Shown in pieces: positions 33,400-42,017 of a DNA stretch of 64,000 nucleotides. The position numbers and the translations under genes were made by a program. The stretch comes from DAOTVC01 sp034437215 (GTDB lineage: Bacteria; Chloroflexota; Anaerolineae; B4-G1; SLSP01), in the NCBI GenBank assembly GCA_034437215.1, contig DAOTVC010000156.1:1-64000 (forward strand), in the 5' to 3' direction. Each line of letters starts with the position of its first letter. Position 1 is the first letter of the stretch. The notes beneath the pieces were generated by a model. The model saw only the letters and a program-made list of their open reading frames with translations. It did not search any database and was not told the DNA's origin.

Positions 33400-34698
33400 A
33401 TGACTTCTGAAAAGATACTGATTGTCCACTGGCAGGAGACCTTCATCGACCGCTGCAAGTCCTGGCTGGCCTCCGCACCCTTCGAGGTCGAGGTCAGCTT
33501 CACGGGAGAGGAGGCCCTGGACGCCCTGGAGGGGGAGGTCTTCAGCCTCGTCGTCACCGCGCTCGAGCTACCCGACTTCGACGGCGTGGAGCTCCTCTGC
33601 CGGCTGCGCGCGGAGCGCGCTACCCAGACCCCGGCTCTGATCCTGGCCAACAAGGATCTCCTGCCCCTCGGTCTGGTCAACAGCCTGGCGCGCCTGCACG
33701 GCGTCGAGGTCATCCAGCAGCCGACCGAGCCCGAACCCTTTCTGGAGAATCTCTGGCGGGTCTGGGAGAGCGATCTCGCCACCGGGGTGCGCGGCGACCT
33801 CCGTACCCTCAACCTCCCCAGCCTGATCACCCTGCTCTGCAACGAGGGGCTGCAGGCCGCCCTCCACCTCGAAGGGGTGGGGCAGCGCGCCCACCTCTTC
33901 TTCGAGAAGGGGCGTATCGTCCACGCCGCAATCGAGGGGGCGACCCAAGAGGTAGGCGAGGAGGCCGTTCACGAAGCGCTGGCGTGGAACGAGGGGCGCT
34001 TCTGGATCGTGGCGGGCGAAACGCCTCCCGAAGAGAGCATCTACGCCAGTTGGACCCACGTGCTGCTGGAGGGGCTGCAGCTGGCCGACGAAGCGGACTT
34101 CGATCAGGAGCAACTTCCCCTAGAAGAGCCCCTGGAGCTCCCCGACCTCCTGGACGACGGGGAGTTCGACGTGGACCACCTCCCCCCGGCTGCGCGCACC
34201 CCCACCTTCTCCGTCTCCGACGCCCAGCAGCTGCAGGCCGAGGAGCGGGTAAAGAGCCTCTATCAGAGCCTGAAACCGCGCTTTGTCCTGCTCACCGACC
34301 GGAGCGGACGTCTCGTCACCGTACAGGGGCAGGTAGAACACACCCGCGCCCTCTCCCTCGCGGCCCTGGTAGCGGGCAGTTTCTCCGCCACCGCCGAGAT
34401 CGCGGAGATGGTCGCTCAGGAGGGAGAGAAGCGCCGCTTCCAACAGAGCCTGCACGAGAGCGAGGAGTTCAGTCTCTACGCGGCCCAGGCGGGCACCACC
34501 TGGATCCTGGCCCTGGCCTTCGAGCCCCACCGCACCAACCTGGGCCTCGTACGTCTCTACGTACTGAGAAGTGCCTCCGACCTGACGGAGATCCTGCTGG
34601 AAGAGAGTACACCCGAGTACCAACAAGATGTAGGGCAGGCCATGAACGACCTCTTTCGCAAAGAGGTGGGCAATGCCCTGGAGGATCTTTTCGGATAA
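33400..34698 (+). CDS. Pseudo-receiver-DUF4388-roadblock protein
   Basis: 432 residues. The first 120 have a receiver fold but lost its chemistry: the acidic pair is replaced (ILIVHWQE) and the phospho-acceptor position reads LVVTALELPDFDG, with alanine for aspartate. A DUF4388 domain follows (about 127-235; GDLRTLNLPSLITLLCNEG, FFEKGRIVHA, SWTHVLLEGLQL), then an acidic linker and a roadblock-type domain (about 280-410; PRFVLLTDRSGRLVTVQG, SLAALVAGSFSATAEIAEM, RTNLGLVRLYVLRS). The stop overlaps the next gene by one base. I infer a scaffold that links roadblock complexes, not a phosphorylated switch. Confidence 0.83.
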   Translation: MTSEKILIVHWQETFIDRCKSWLASAPFEVEVSFTGEEALDALEGEVFSLVVTALELPDFDGVELLCRLRAERATQTPALILANKDLLPLGLVNSLARLHGVEVIQQPTEPEPFLENLWRVWESDLATGVRGDLRTLNLPSLITLLCNEGLQAALHLEGVGQRAHLFFEKGRIVHAAIEGATQEVGEEAVHEALAWNEGRFWIVAGETPPEESIYASWTHVLLEGLQLADEADFDQEQLPLEEPLELPDLLDDGEFDVDHLPPAARTPTFSVSDAQQLQAEERVKSLYQSLKPRFVLLTDRSGRLVTVQGQVEHTRALSLAALVAGSFSATAEIAEMVAQEGEKRRFQQSLHESEEFSLYAAQAGTTWILALAFEPHRTNLGLVRLYVLRSASDLTEILLEESTPEYQQDVGQAMNDLFRKEVGNALEDLFG

Positions 34699-35540
34699 TG
34701 CTCAATCAAATACTGCTTATCGATACGACGACGACCCTCAGTGCCTTCTTGAAAAGCAGCCTGGAAGCGGAGGGCTACGAGGTTCTGTGGGCCTCCTCAA
34801 CAGTGGAGGGTCGGAGCCTGCTGGAGCACCAACCCATCCACCTGGTATTGCTCAACGGCGTGGAGGAGTCACCGACGTGGCTGGAAGCCGCCGCAGCTCT
34901 GGAGTGGACCGCGCCCCTCATCTGCCTGCAGGGCAGGGAAGCCCCCCCGCTGACAGCGGGCATCCCCTGCCAGACGCTGGCGGCCCCCTTCTCCTTCCAG
35001 GATCTGTTGCTGATCGTCCAGGATCTCCTCTACCAGCGCACCCTACAGGGCCGGCGCCCCTTCCAGATCTCCCCCCGGCTGGCCGAGAGCATGGACCGCC
35101 TCCTGCAGCAGCTGCGGGAAGATCTGCGGGCACGCTGCGCCGTGGTCAGCTCCTCGGGGGGGCGGCTCATCACCAGCGTCGGGAACATCGATCGCGGCGC
35201 GGCCATCACCCTGGCGGCCCTCATGTCGGGGAGCTTCTCGGCCTCGGCCCGCGCCGCGCAGATCTTCGGCGAGGAGGAGATGTTCGACAGCAGCCTGCAG
35301 GAGACAGAGGGATACGGCCTCTACGCCATCCGCCTCCACGACAGCCTGATCCTCTCCGTGGTCTTCTCGGGAGCGGTCACCGTGGGTATGGTGCGTCACT
35401 ACGCGGCTCAGGCCGCCGTCGACATTCTGGAGCTGCTTTTCAGCGAGGCCGGCGCCGCGGAGAGCCTGGAGGGGCTGGAGATCGGCGCCAACTTTCGTGA
35501 GAGCGTAAACCGGGTACTGGGCGACATTCTAGGGGAATAA
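34698..35540 (+). CDS. Pseudo-receiver-roadblock protein
   Basis: 280 residues; the ATG shares its A with the upstream stop (TAATG). An N-terminal receiver-like domain (1-115) lacks the acidic pocket: ILLIDTTTT keeps one aspartate, and the phospho-acceptor region reads LVLLNGVEESP with asparagine. The C-terminal domain (about 128-265) is roadblock-like (CAVVSSSGGRLITSVGNID, TLAALMSGSFSASARAAQIFG, VTVGMVRHYAAQA). It ends two bases before an MglA-like GTPase gene, which suggests direct regulation of that GTPase. Confidence 0.8.
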   Translation: MLNQILLIDTTTTLSAFLKSSLEAEGYEVLWASSTVEGRSLLEHQPIHLVLLNGVEESPTWLEAAAALEWTAPLICLQGREAPPLTAGIPCQTLAAPFSFQDLLLIVQDLLYQRTLQGRRPFQISPRLAESMDRLLQQLREDLRARCAVVSSSGGRLITSVGNIDRGAAITLAALMSGSFSASARAAQIFGEEEMFDSSLQETEGYGLYAIRLHDSLILSVVFSGAVTVGMVRHYAAQAAVDILELLFSEAGAAESLEGLEIGANFRESVNRVLGDILGE

Positions 35541-35542
35541 CC

Positions 35543-36145
35543 ATGCACTTGAACTGGAAACTACGCGAGATCGACATCAAGATCGTTTACTACGGTCCGC
35601 CCCTGAGCGGCAAGACGACAAATCTGGAGCAGATCCACGCCCGCATGCCGAAGTCCAAACAGAGCCAGATCGTCTCCCTCAAGACACAGGAGGATCGCAC
35701 CCTCTACTTCGATTTTCTACCGCTGGAGGTGGGGCAGATCGGGGGCTTCAAGCCCCGCTTCAACCTCTACACGGTGCCGGGGCAGAGCCTCTACCGGGCC
35801 ACCCGGCGGTTGATTCTGGAGGACGTAGACGGCATTGTCTTCGTCGCCGACTCCCAGCAGAACCGGCTACGGGACAACGTGCGCTCCTTCCAGGAGATGA
35901 AGCGCCACCTCCACTCCCTGGGATACCACTGGTACGACATCCCCCTCATCCTCCAGTACAACAAGCGGGACGTGCCCCACCCGGTCCAGGAGCGCGTGCT
36001 GGAACACTATCTCAATCCCGACGGCACCCTGCCCCACTATGCGAGTGTGGCCCTCCGGGGGCCGGGGGTCACCGAGACCTTGAAGGGGATCATCAATCTG
36101 GTCCTGGTCGAGGCCCAGAAGCAGTTCTTGCAGGTGCCCTCCTAG
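35543..36145 (+). CDS. MglA-like small GTPase (copy 1)
   Basis: 200 residues. P-loop GPPLSGKTT (from Gly18), switch II region LYTVPGQ, and G4 motif QYNKRD (Asn140). The switch II has TVPGQ where Ras has DTAGQ; this is the usual MglA-family signature. The N-terminal MHLNWKLREIDIKIVYYG is shared with the two other GTPases in the window. MglA-type GTPases set polarity or act as nucleotide switches and are controlled by roadblock proteins such as MglB; several of those lie immediately upstream. It is probably cytosolic and starts two bases after the pseudo-receiver/roadblock gene. Confidence 0.93.
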   Translation: MHLNWKLREIDIKIVYYGPPLSGKTTNLEQIHARMPKSKQSQIVSLKTQEDRTLYFDFLPLEVGQIGGFKPRFNLYTVPGQSLYRATRRLILEDVDGIVFVADSQQNRLRDNVRSFQEMKRHLHSLGYHWYDIPLILQYNKRDVPHPVQERVLEHYLNPDGTLPHYASVALRGPGVTETLKGIINLVLVEAQKQFLQVPS

Positions 36146-36208
36146 TGGTGGAATCGAGATATGTAACTTCCATCCCCCAGAGCAGCACAACGAGAGGTTG
36201 ACCGAGAC

Positions 36209-36751
36209 ATGTACATCAACTGGAAACGCAAGGAGCTCGTCTTCACCATCGCCCTCTACGGGCCCCAGGGAAGCGGCAAGACGACGACCTGGGCATACGT
36301 GGCCCAGAAGGCTGCCGAGCCGCCGCGCAAGGGCGAGGACAGCGTGAGCCTCTACCTGCAGGACGTTCAGGGCAAGCACCTGCTGCTCAATCTCCGCGAC
36401 ACCGGCGGAGGGCAGGAGGGGCGGGGACGGCGCCGCACCGCGCTCTACGGCGTCGACGGCATCATCTTCGTCGCCGACTCCGCACCCGAGCGACTGCAGG
36501 CCAACGTGGACTCCCTCTACGAGCTGGAGGGCTATCTGGGAGAGATGAACAAGACCCTCTACATGATGCCCTTCCTCTTCCAGTACAACAAACGTGACCT
36601 GCCCGCTTGCGTGGACCTGAAGGAGCTCCAGGCCCACCTGAACTCCGATCGCATCTTCTCCCATCAGGAGACCGCCGCGCGGCGGGGTGAAGGCCTGCTC
36701 GAAGTGGTCCAGACGATCACCGATCTCATTCTGGCAGCTGTGCTGCAGTAG
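36209..36751 (+). CDS. Divergent MglA-like GTPase (copy 2)
   Basis: 180 residues. P-loop GPQGSGKTT (from Gly18), G4 QYNKRD (Asn127) and the shared N-terminus MYINWKRKELVFTIALYG place it with the GTPases at 35543 and 43220. It differs in three ways: switch I is shortened (KAAEPPRKGEDSV), switch II reads NLRDTGGGQEGRGRRR with a DTGGGQ motif closer to Ras (DTAGQ), and the region after G4 is shorter. An altered switch suggests different GTP hydrolysis or a different partner. A probable GTPase with modified switching. Confidence 0.87.
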   Translation: MYINWKRKELVFTIALYGPQGSGKTTTWAYVAQKAAEPPRKGEDSVSLYLQDVQGKHLLLNLRDTGGGQEGRGRRRTALYGVDGIIFVADSAPERLQANVDSLYELEGYLGEMNKTLYMMPFLFQYNKRDLPACVDLKELQAHLNSDRIFSHQETAARRGEGLLEVVQTITDLILAAVLQ

Positions 36752-36904
36752 ATCAAGCGCGCTCTCCCCCGCACTCACCGGCGCTGGGCGACCGACGGGT
36801 GCGGGTGGATGTGACCTCCAAGGGAGGACGTGCCTTCAGCGTCCCCCACTCATCAGGTACGAGGATGGAAGATGCAAGAGACCGTAGCCAAACAGGAGTT
36901 AGCC

Positions 36905-39634
36905 ATGAACGACGACCGCTGGCAGAGATATCTACGCTGGATTCTGGGCACCCTGCCCGTCGGCGTCGTCGTGGTGGACCGGGCGCTCAACATTCAGGCC
37001 TTCAACGGTGTGGCCGCCGAGCTGACCGGCTGCGACGCCGAGGAGGCCCTGGGACGCCCCTACGCCGAGGTGCTCCGCACCCGGGTACGGGACATCAGCG
37101 ACCCGCTCATCGAGGCCATCGAGACGGGCCGGACCTTCGTCAACCAGCGCTTCTACCTGCAGGACCCCGAGGTCAGCGCAGAGAGCCGCCCCATCCGCCA
37201 CAGCGCCTCGGTACTGTCCGATCCCGAGGGCCAGGTCCTCGGGGGGGTGACCATCTTCGCCGATATCAGCCGGCAGGTGGCCCTGGAGAAGGCGCTCGAG
37301 CAGCAGCGTCGCTATCTGCGGGACGTCCTGCGCTCCATCCCCGACGGCGTCGCCACCCTCGATGCCGAACTGCATATCGAGAGCTGGAACGATGCGGCGG
37401 CCGAGATCACCCAACGGGAGGCCTCGGAGGTGCTCGGACAACCCTGCAGCGAGGTCCTGGGCCCCTCCGTGGCCAAGGCCGTCACCGCCCTCTTCCAGGA
37501 GGATGCAGAGCGCCTGCCCATGGAGCACAAAACGCGGTTGAGGCTGAAGGAGGGGGAACGGTTGCCCATCGGCTTCAACGTCGGCGAGATTCGCTCGCCC
37601 GGCGAGGAGATCCTGGGAGCCGTGATCATCTTCCGGGACATTCGCGAGCGCCTGGCGCGCCGTCACGAGCTCTACCGGCAGCGGCACTACCTCAACGAGG
37701 TGCTCCAGCTGGCGCCCTACGGGATCTTCACCGTGGATCAGGAGCTCAAGATCCGGACCTTCAATCAGGCCGCCGAGAAGCTCACGGGCTTTGCCGCCTC
37801 CTACGCCGTCGGCAAGGCCTACGCGACGATCTTCGACGTGGACGGGGACCTCGCAGCGCCCCTGGCGGAGATCATGAGCGGCAGCCGTAAAGCGCTGGAA
37901 GCCCGCCTCCGCATGCAGGACGCGGGGGGCAAGCGCCTGCCCGTCCAGTGCAGCGCGGCCCCCCTCACCGACGCCGACGATCAGGTTCAGGAGGCGATTG
38001 TGGCCTTCCGCGACATCACCGACATCGTCGCGGCCGAGCGCACCAAGAACGAGTTCATCTCCATGGTCTCCCACGAGCTGCGGACCCCCCTGACCTCCAT
38101 CAAGGGCTTCGTCACCGCGCTGCTCGACGGCAGGGTCGGCGAACTGAACGAGAAGCAGCGGCGCTTCCTCTCCATCAGCCGCGAGCAGTCCAACCTGCTG
38201 CTGGCCCTGATCAACGACCTCCTCGATCTGACCCGCGCCGAATCGGGCAAGATGGAGATGAACGTCAACCGGCTCAGCGTCGCCGACCTCGTCCACGACG
38301 CCGCCGACGCCGTGCGCCCCATGATCGAGTCCAAGGGGTTGGATTTCCCGGTCGAAGTTGCCCCGCAGCTGCCGCCCCTCTGGGCTGACGCGCAGCGGTT
38401 GACCCAGGTATTGCAGAACCTCCTCTCGAACGCCGTGAAGTTCACGCCCCGGGGCGGAGAGGTGCGACTGAGCGCCGCCCACGAGGAGGGGGAGATCCTC
38501 TTCACCGTCGCCGATACAGGCATCGGCATCCCCCTCGAGGAGCAGGAGCAGGTCTTCGAGCCCTTCTACCAGGTGGAGAACATCGAGATCCGCAGGACGA
38601 GCGGCACGGGGTTGGGATTGGCCATCGTCAACCGTATCGTCGCGGCCCACGGGGGACGGGTGGAGCTGGAGAGCCGGCCGGGTGTGGGATCGACCTTCCG
38701 CGTCCACCTCCCCACCACCCGGGCCCAGCACACACAGGTTCTGGAGCGCGCGCCGCAGACCCCACCGGAACCCCCATCCCCGAGCTCTTCCCCTCCCCAC
38801 GACGAGGAAGAGCGGGGCGTCCCCCTCCCCCTACCGGAGCGTGAGCGCCCACTCATCCTCGTGGTCGACGACGACGCGGCGACCAACACCTTCATCCGCT
38901 TCCTGCTGGAGGGGGAGGGCTTCGAGGTGCTCTCGACCACGGATGGGCGCGCGGCTCTCGCGCTGGCGGCCACTCACCGCCCCGACGTCATCACGCTGGA
39001 CATCCTCATGCCGGAGGTGAACGGCTACCAGGTCCTCCGCAAGCTCAAGGAGAGCCCGTTGACCGCCGAGATCCCCGTCTGCATCACCTCCATCATCGAG
39101 GAGAAGGCCCAGGGCTACCGATTGGGCGCCATCGACTACATCACCAAGCCCTTCGACAGCGAACAGCTGCTGGAGGCCATCCACCGTATCCTGACACCCG
39201 CGCCGCGGGGTGACAAGACGCGCATCCTCGTCGCCGAGGACGATCTCGGGATCATGGAGCTGGTCGAGATGGCGCTGCCGGCAGAGCGGTTCGACGTCTT
39301 CACCGCCACCGACGGCATCACGGCCCTGGAGATCCTGCGCCGGGACCAGCCCGACCTGGTGCTCCTCGACATCATGATCCCCCGGCTGGACGGCTACGAC
39401 TTCATCCGGCAGGCCAAGGCCGACCCCCACACCCACGACATTCCCATTCTGGTCCTCTCCGTGCGCAGCCTGGAGGAGGACATCAACTACGCCCTGCGAC
39501 TGGGCGCCGAGCGCTACCTGGTGAAGGCGCCGGGAGAGGCGGCGGACGACCTCTGGCAGGTCGTGGAGCGCACGGTACACGAGATTCTGGACGAAGATGG
39601 ACCACCGTCCCTTACGGAGATGGAAGATGAGTAG
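36905..39634 (+). CDS. PAS3 hybrid histidine kinase with two C-terminal receivers
   Basis: 909 residues from the ATG at 36905, six bases after CAGGAG; earlier in-frame starts at 36872 and 36830 lack one. Domains: three PAS (about 8-125, 130-250, 258-375), HisKA with MVSHELRTPLTSIKGF (His390), HATPase (490-605; NLLSNAVKFT, DTGIGIP, GTGLGLAIVNRIV), a proline-rich linker (about 620-645), receiver 1 (649-765; Asp699 in VITLDILMPEVNG) and receiver 2 (780-895; Asp822 in LVLLDIMIPRLDG). Receiver 2 ends with YLVKAPGE where KP is usual. It could run a His-Asp relay with the single receiver encoded next. Cytosolic. Confidence 0.93.
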   Translation: MNDDRWQRYLRWILGTLPVGVVVVDRALNIQAFNGVAAELTGCDAEEALGRPYAEVLRTRVRDISDPLIEAIETGRTFVNQRFYLQDPEVSAESRPIRHSASVLSDPEGQVLGGVTIFADISRQVALEKALEQQRRYLRDVLRSIPDGVATLDAELHIESWNDAAAEITQREASEVLGQPCSEVLGPSVAKAVTALFQEDAERLPMEHKTRLRLKEGERLPIGFNVGEIRSPGEEILGAVIIFRDIRERLARRHELYRQRHYLNEVLQLAPYGIFTVDQELKIRTFNQAAEKLTGFAASYAVGKAYATIFDVDGDLAAPLAEIMSGSRKALEARLRMQDAGGKRLPVQCSAAPLTDADDQVQEAIVAFRDITDIVAAERTKNEFISMVSHELRTPLTSIKGFVTALLDGRVGELNEKQRRFLSISREQSNLLLALINDLLDLTRAESGKMEMNVNRLSVADLVHDAADAVRPMIESKGLDFPVEVAPQLPPLWADAQRLTQVLQNLLSNAVKFTPRGGEVRLSAAHEEGEILFTVADTGIGIPLEEQEQVFEPFYQVENIEIRRTSGTGLGLAIVNRIVAAHGGRVELESRPGVGSTFRVHLPTTRAQHTQVLERAPQTPPEPPSPSSSPPHDEEERGVPLPLPERERPLILVVDDDAATNTFIRFLLEGEGFEVLSTTDGRAALALAATHRPDVITLDILMPEVNGYQVLRKLKESPLTAEIPVCITSIIEEKAQGYRLGAIDYITKPFDSEQLLEAIHRILTPAPRGDKTRILVAEDDLGIMELVEMALPAERFDVFTATDGITALEILRRDQPDLVLLDIMIPRLDGYDFIRQAKADPHTHDIPILVLSVRSLEEDINYALRLGAERYLVKAPGEAADDLWQVVERTVHEILDEDGPPSLTEMEDE

Positions 39635-39647
39635 AGAGGTGCACACC

Positions 39648-40010
39648 ATGAAAAAGGTTCTGGTAGTCGACGATGATCCCTACGTGTTCGAACTCGTGCA
39701 GATGTACGTGGCGTCCGATCAGGTGGAGGTCCTGCAGGCGCTGGACGCTTACGCCGGTCTGGACCTCACCCTCCGCGAGAAACCGGACGTCATCGTCCTG
39801 GATGTCATGATGCCCGGCATGGACGGCCTCGCCATGTGCCAGGCGGTGCGGGACATCGCCGATGTCCTGACCACGCCCATCATCATGCTCTCGGCAAAGA
39901 CGGAGCCGGAGGACATCGCTGCGGGCTACGAGGCCGGGGCGGACAACTACGTGACGAAGCCCTTCGAGCCCCGGGAGCTGGCCTCGCTCATCGAGGAGAG
40001 CATGGCTTGA
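39648..40010 (+). CDS. Single-domain response regulator (CheY-like)
   Basis: 120 residues from the ATG at 39648 (GAGAGG eight bases before); an ATG at 39627 that overlaps the upstream stop is also in frame. Intact receiver: VDDDPYVF, Asp52 in VIVLDVMMPGMDG, LSAKT, switch lysine in YVTKPFEPRE. No output domain, so it acts by contact or as phosphate carrier. It lies 14 bases after the hybrid kinase, its likely donor. Confidence 0.93.
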   Translation: MKKVLVVDDDPYVFELVQMYVASDQVEVLQALDAYAGLDLTLREKPDVIVLDVMMPGMDGLAMCQAVRDIADVLTTPIIMLSAKTEPEDIAAGYEAGADNYVTKPFEPRELASLIEESMA

Positions 40011-40020
40011 GCGGGAGCCG

Positions 40021-40080
40021 ACTTTTCCTAACACGCTTTCGACTTTGTCTAATCTCAGCCGCCCCTTTTTCCAGTACACT
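40021..40080 (+). promoter_or_regulatory. Conserved box plus promoter, copy 3 (upstream of 40190)
   Basis: ACTTTTCCTAACACGCTTTC, then GACTTTGTCTAATCTCAG, parallels the boxes at 30717 and 31714 with several changes (TTTCCTAAC for TTTCCAAC; CTAATCTCA for CTAACCTCA). TACACT (40075-40080) starts 16 bases after its TCTCAG end. Here the promoter drives a roadblock gene and the upstream gene is also a receiver. Confidence 0.6.
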
Positions 40081-40189
40081 AAACTTAATTATAACTTATA
40101 GGAGGTGAGCACGAGCCAACGTAGGTGACGTCGGAAGCGCAGATCCCAGAAACAGGAATCAAACCAGATCACACAAAGGAGACAGAGAC

Positions 40190-40570
40190 ATGGCAGCGCG
40201 AACGAGCGAGGTATTGCAGGAACTGGCGGACCACATCGATAATTTCGTGGGCGCCAGCGTGGTTGGAATCGATGGCATGTCCATCGCGAATCTGGTGGTG
40301 GAGCGGGGCTTCAACGAGGACAAGGCCGCCGCAGCCCTCTCCCAGCTGGTCAAGCAGGCCACCGTGTCCTCGGAGGCCATGGACGCCGGGGACTTCGAGG
40401 AGACCATCACCACCTCCGAGAGGTACATCTTCCTCACCCGCCCCCTGGGCAACGGCAAGTTCTTCATCCAGGTCATCCTGCGCGCCGACGGCAACCTGGG
40501 CGCGGCCCGCATGTACCTGGAGGACTACGAAGAGGAGATCCTGGAGACCCTCCCCCGCTCCGCGCGTTGA
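40190..40570 (+). CDS. Free-standing roadblock/LC7-domain protein (paralogue of 32743)
   Basis: 126 residues, one roadblock domain. Compared with the protein at 32743 the core is almost unchanged (NEDKAAAALSQLVKQAT, SSEAMDAGDFEETITTSE, RPLGNGKFFIQ, ADGNLGAARMYLEDYEEE); changes are concentrated in the first 30 residues. The near identity suggests recent duplication or selection for the same partner. ATG follows AAAGGAGACAGAGAC. It probably regulates an MglA-like GTPase. Confidence 0.9.
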   Translation: MAARTSEVLQELADHIDNFVGASVVGIDGMSIANLVVERGFNEDKAAAALSQLVKQATVSSEAMDAGDFEETITTSERYIFLTRPLGNGKFFIQVILRADGNLGAARMYLEDYEEEILETLPRSAR

Positions 40571-40662
40571 GCGATCGGAGCCGGGGGGGGACAGGCCCGT
40601 CCGCTCACGAGTCCGCTGGTGCTGAGCCCCGGATACCCAACACGCTGTGAGGTTGAAACGGA

Positions 40663-41184
40663 ATGAGTCTACAAGCGAAAGTCATCGACAGTCCGCAGGT
40701 CGCCCTCCTCTGTCAGAACCACCCCATCTATCTCGCCCACGCGGCCAAGATCGGCACCAAGTATCCCGAACGGCCCCTCACCTTCCGCACCCACGCGCTC
40801 TGGCGCTCGGGGGCGATGGCTCTCGAGGCCCACGGCCCACGGACCCTCTACCTCGTCCCCGAGGGCGAGGAGCTCGTCCGGTACACGGCCACCCTGGAGC
40901 AGGTCTGCCTGGAGCCCCAGGCCGAGGATCCGGAGGTCCAGGCCCTGCTCGAGGGGTGCCTGCCCGAGACGCGGGACCAGGGGCTCTGGGAGCAGTACGG
41001 TGAGCGGGTGCGCACCCTCTACGTCATCTCCCACTGCCGGGAGCTCGCCCCCCCCTTCCCTTACACGTCGCTGACCAAGGTCTCCGACGAGGAGCTGGTC
41101 GACGAGCACTACACCTACGGGTACGTGCTGGTCTATGAACAGTGCCCGGCATGCAGCCGCAGTCCTTGTCACTGCTCCGGATAG
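40663..41184 (+). CDS. Hypothetical protein with a C-terminal cysteine cluster
   Basis: 173 residues. I do not recognise the family. Visible: no membrane segment, no signal peptide, a mixed alpha/beta composition with LYLVPEGEELVRYTATLEQV and TLYVISHCRELAPPFPYTSL, which faintly recall PUA/EVE-like beta barrels, and a last segment CPACSRSPCHC (four cysteines) that could bind zinc. It starts 92 bases after a roadblock gene, and an aquaporin gene follows. The ATG has only a weak GAGG site before it. Confidence 0.65.
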   Translation: MSLQAKVIDSPQVALLCQNHPIYLAHAAKIGTKYPERPLTFRTHALWRSGAMALEAHGPRTLYLVPEGEELVRYTATLEQVCLEPQAEDPEVQALLEGCLPETRDQGLWEQYGERVRTLYVISHCRELAPPFPYTSLTKVSDEELVDEHYTYGYVLVYEQCPACSRSPCHCSG

Positions 41185-41272
41185 GTGCACCGGGCACAGA
41201 ACCATCTGTTATCCGGCCTTCAGACCCTAAGAACGAGCATCAAGTACCCTTATTTAACCTGAGGAGGTTGAA

Positions 41273-41947
41273 ATGTTTGAGAGAAAGTCATTCGTAGCAG
41301 AGGTATTGGGCACCTTCATCCTGACCTTTCTGGGATGCGGAGCCGTCGTGTCGGCCAATGCGATGCTGGCGAGCACCAACGGGAGCTTCGGCTACGTCGA
41401 GATCATCGGCATCGCCCTGGGCTTCGGCATCGCCCTGATGGCTGCGGCCTACAGCATGGGCCCCATCTCCGGCGGGCACTTCAACCCGGCGGTCTCCATC
41501 GGGCTGGCGGTCGCCGGCAAGTTCAAATGGAATCGCGTCGTCGGCTACATCATCGCCCAGACACTGGGCGCCATCCTGGCCGCGGCGCTCCTCTTCGTGG
41601 CCGTCGGCAGCACGGATCTAGGGCTGGGCCAGACGACCGCCGGGATCTTCGGCGTGGGCGGCGCCCTCATCATGGAGGCCCTGCTCACCTTCCTGTTGGT
41701 GCTCATCATCCTGGGCTCCACGGGCGAGAAAGCCGCCGCCGGCTTTGCCGGAATCCCCATCGGCCTCTACCTGGGCTGCGCGCAGATCGTCGGGATCCCC
41801 TACTCGGGCGCGTCCCTCAACCCCGCCCGGAGTTTTGGGCCGGCGCTCTTCGTCGGTGGAGCGGCTCTCACCGACTTCTGGATCTACCTCCTGGCCCCCA
41901 TCGTCGGCGGCCTCATCGCCGCGCTCGTCTACAAGTTCGTCGAATAG
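41273..41947 (+). CDS. Aquaporin / MIP-family channel
   Basis: 224 residues with six transmembrane helices and two half-helices. Both NPA motifs are present, HFNPAVS and SLNPARS; the first is preceded by GPISGGH, the usual loop B, and the second by GIPYSGA. FWIYLLAPIVGG lies near the end. The size and GAS/R-type selectivity region are those of AqpZ-like water channels rather than GlpF, whose loops are longer; the pore-lining residues cannot be settled by eye. It passes water or small neutral solutes, possibly CO2, across the inner membrane. RBS GAGGAGG; a strong terminator follows. It interrupts the signalling island. Confidence 0.94.
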   Translation: MFERKSFVAEVLGTFILTFLGCGAVVSANAMLASTNGSFGYVEIIGIALGFGIALMAAAYSMGPISGGHFNPAVSIGLAVAGKFKWNRVVGYIIAQTLGAILAAALLFVAVGSTDLGLGQTTAGIFGVGGALIMEALLTFLLVLIILGSTGEKAAAGFAGIPIGLYLGCAQIVGIPYSGASLNPARSFGPALFVGGAALTDFWIYLLAPIVGGLIAALVYKFVE

Positions 41948-41970
41948 GTGCGCTTCGCTCCCGCAGACCA

Positions 41971-42011
41971 GAGGAATCCCTCCCCAAGGGTGAGGGGTTC
42001 CTCTTCATTTT
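41971..42011 (+). terminator. Terminator after the aquaporin gene
   Basis: GAGGAATCCCTC (41971-41982) pairs with GAGGGGTTCCTC (41992-42003) with one G-T pair, and TTCATTTTTCC follows. Confidence 0.8.
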
Positions 42012-42017
42012 TCCGCG

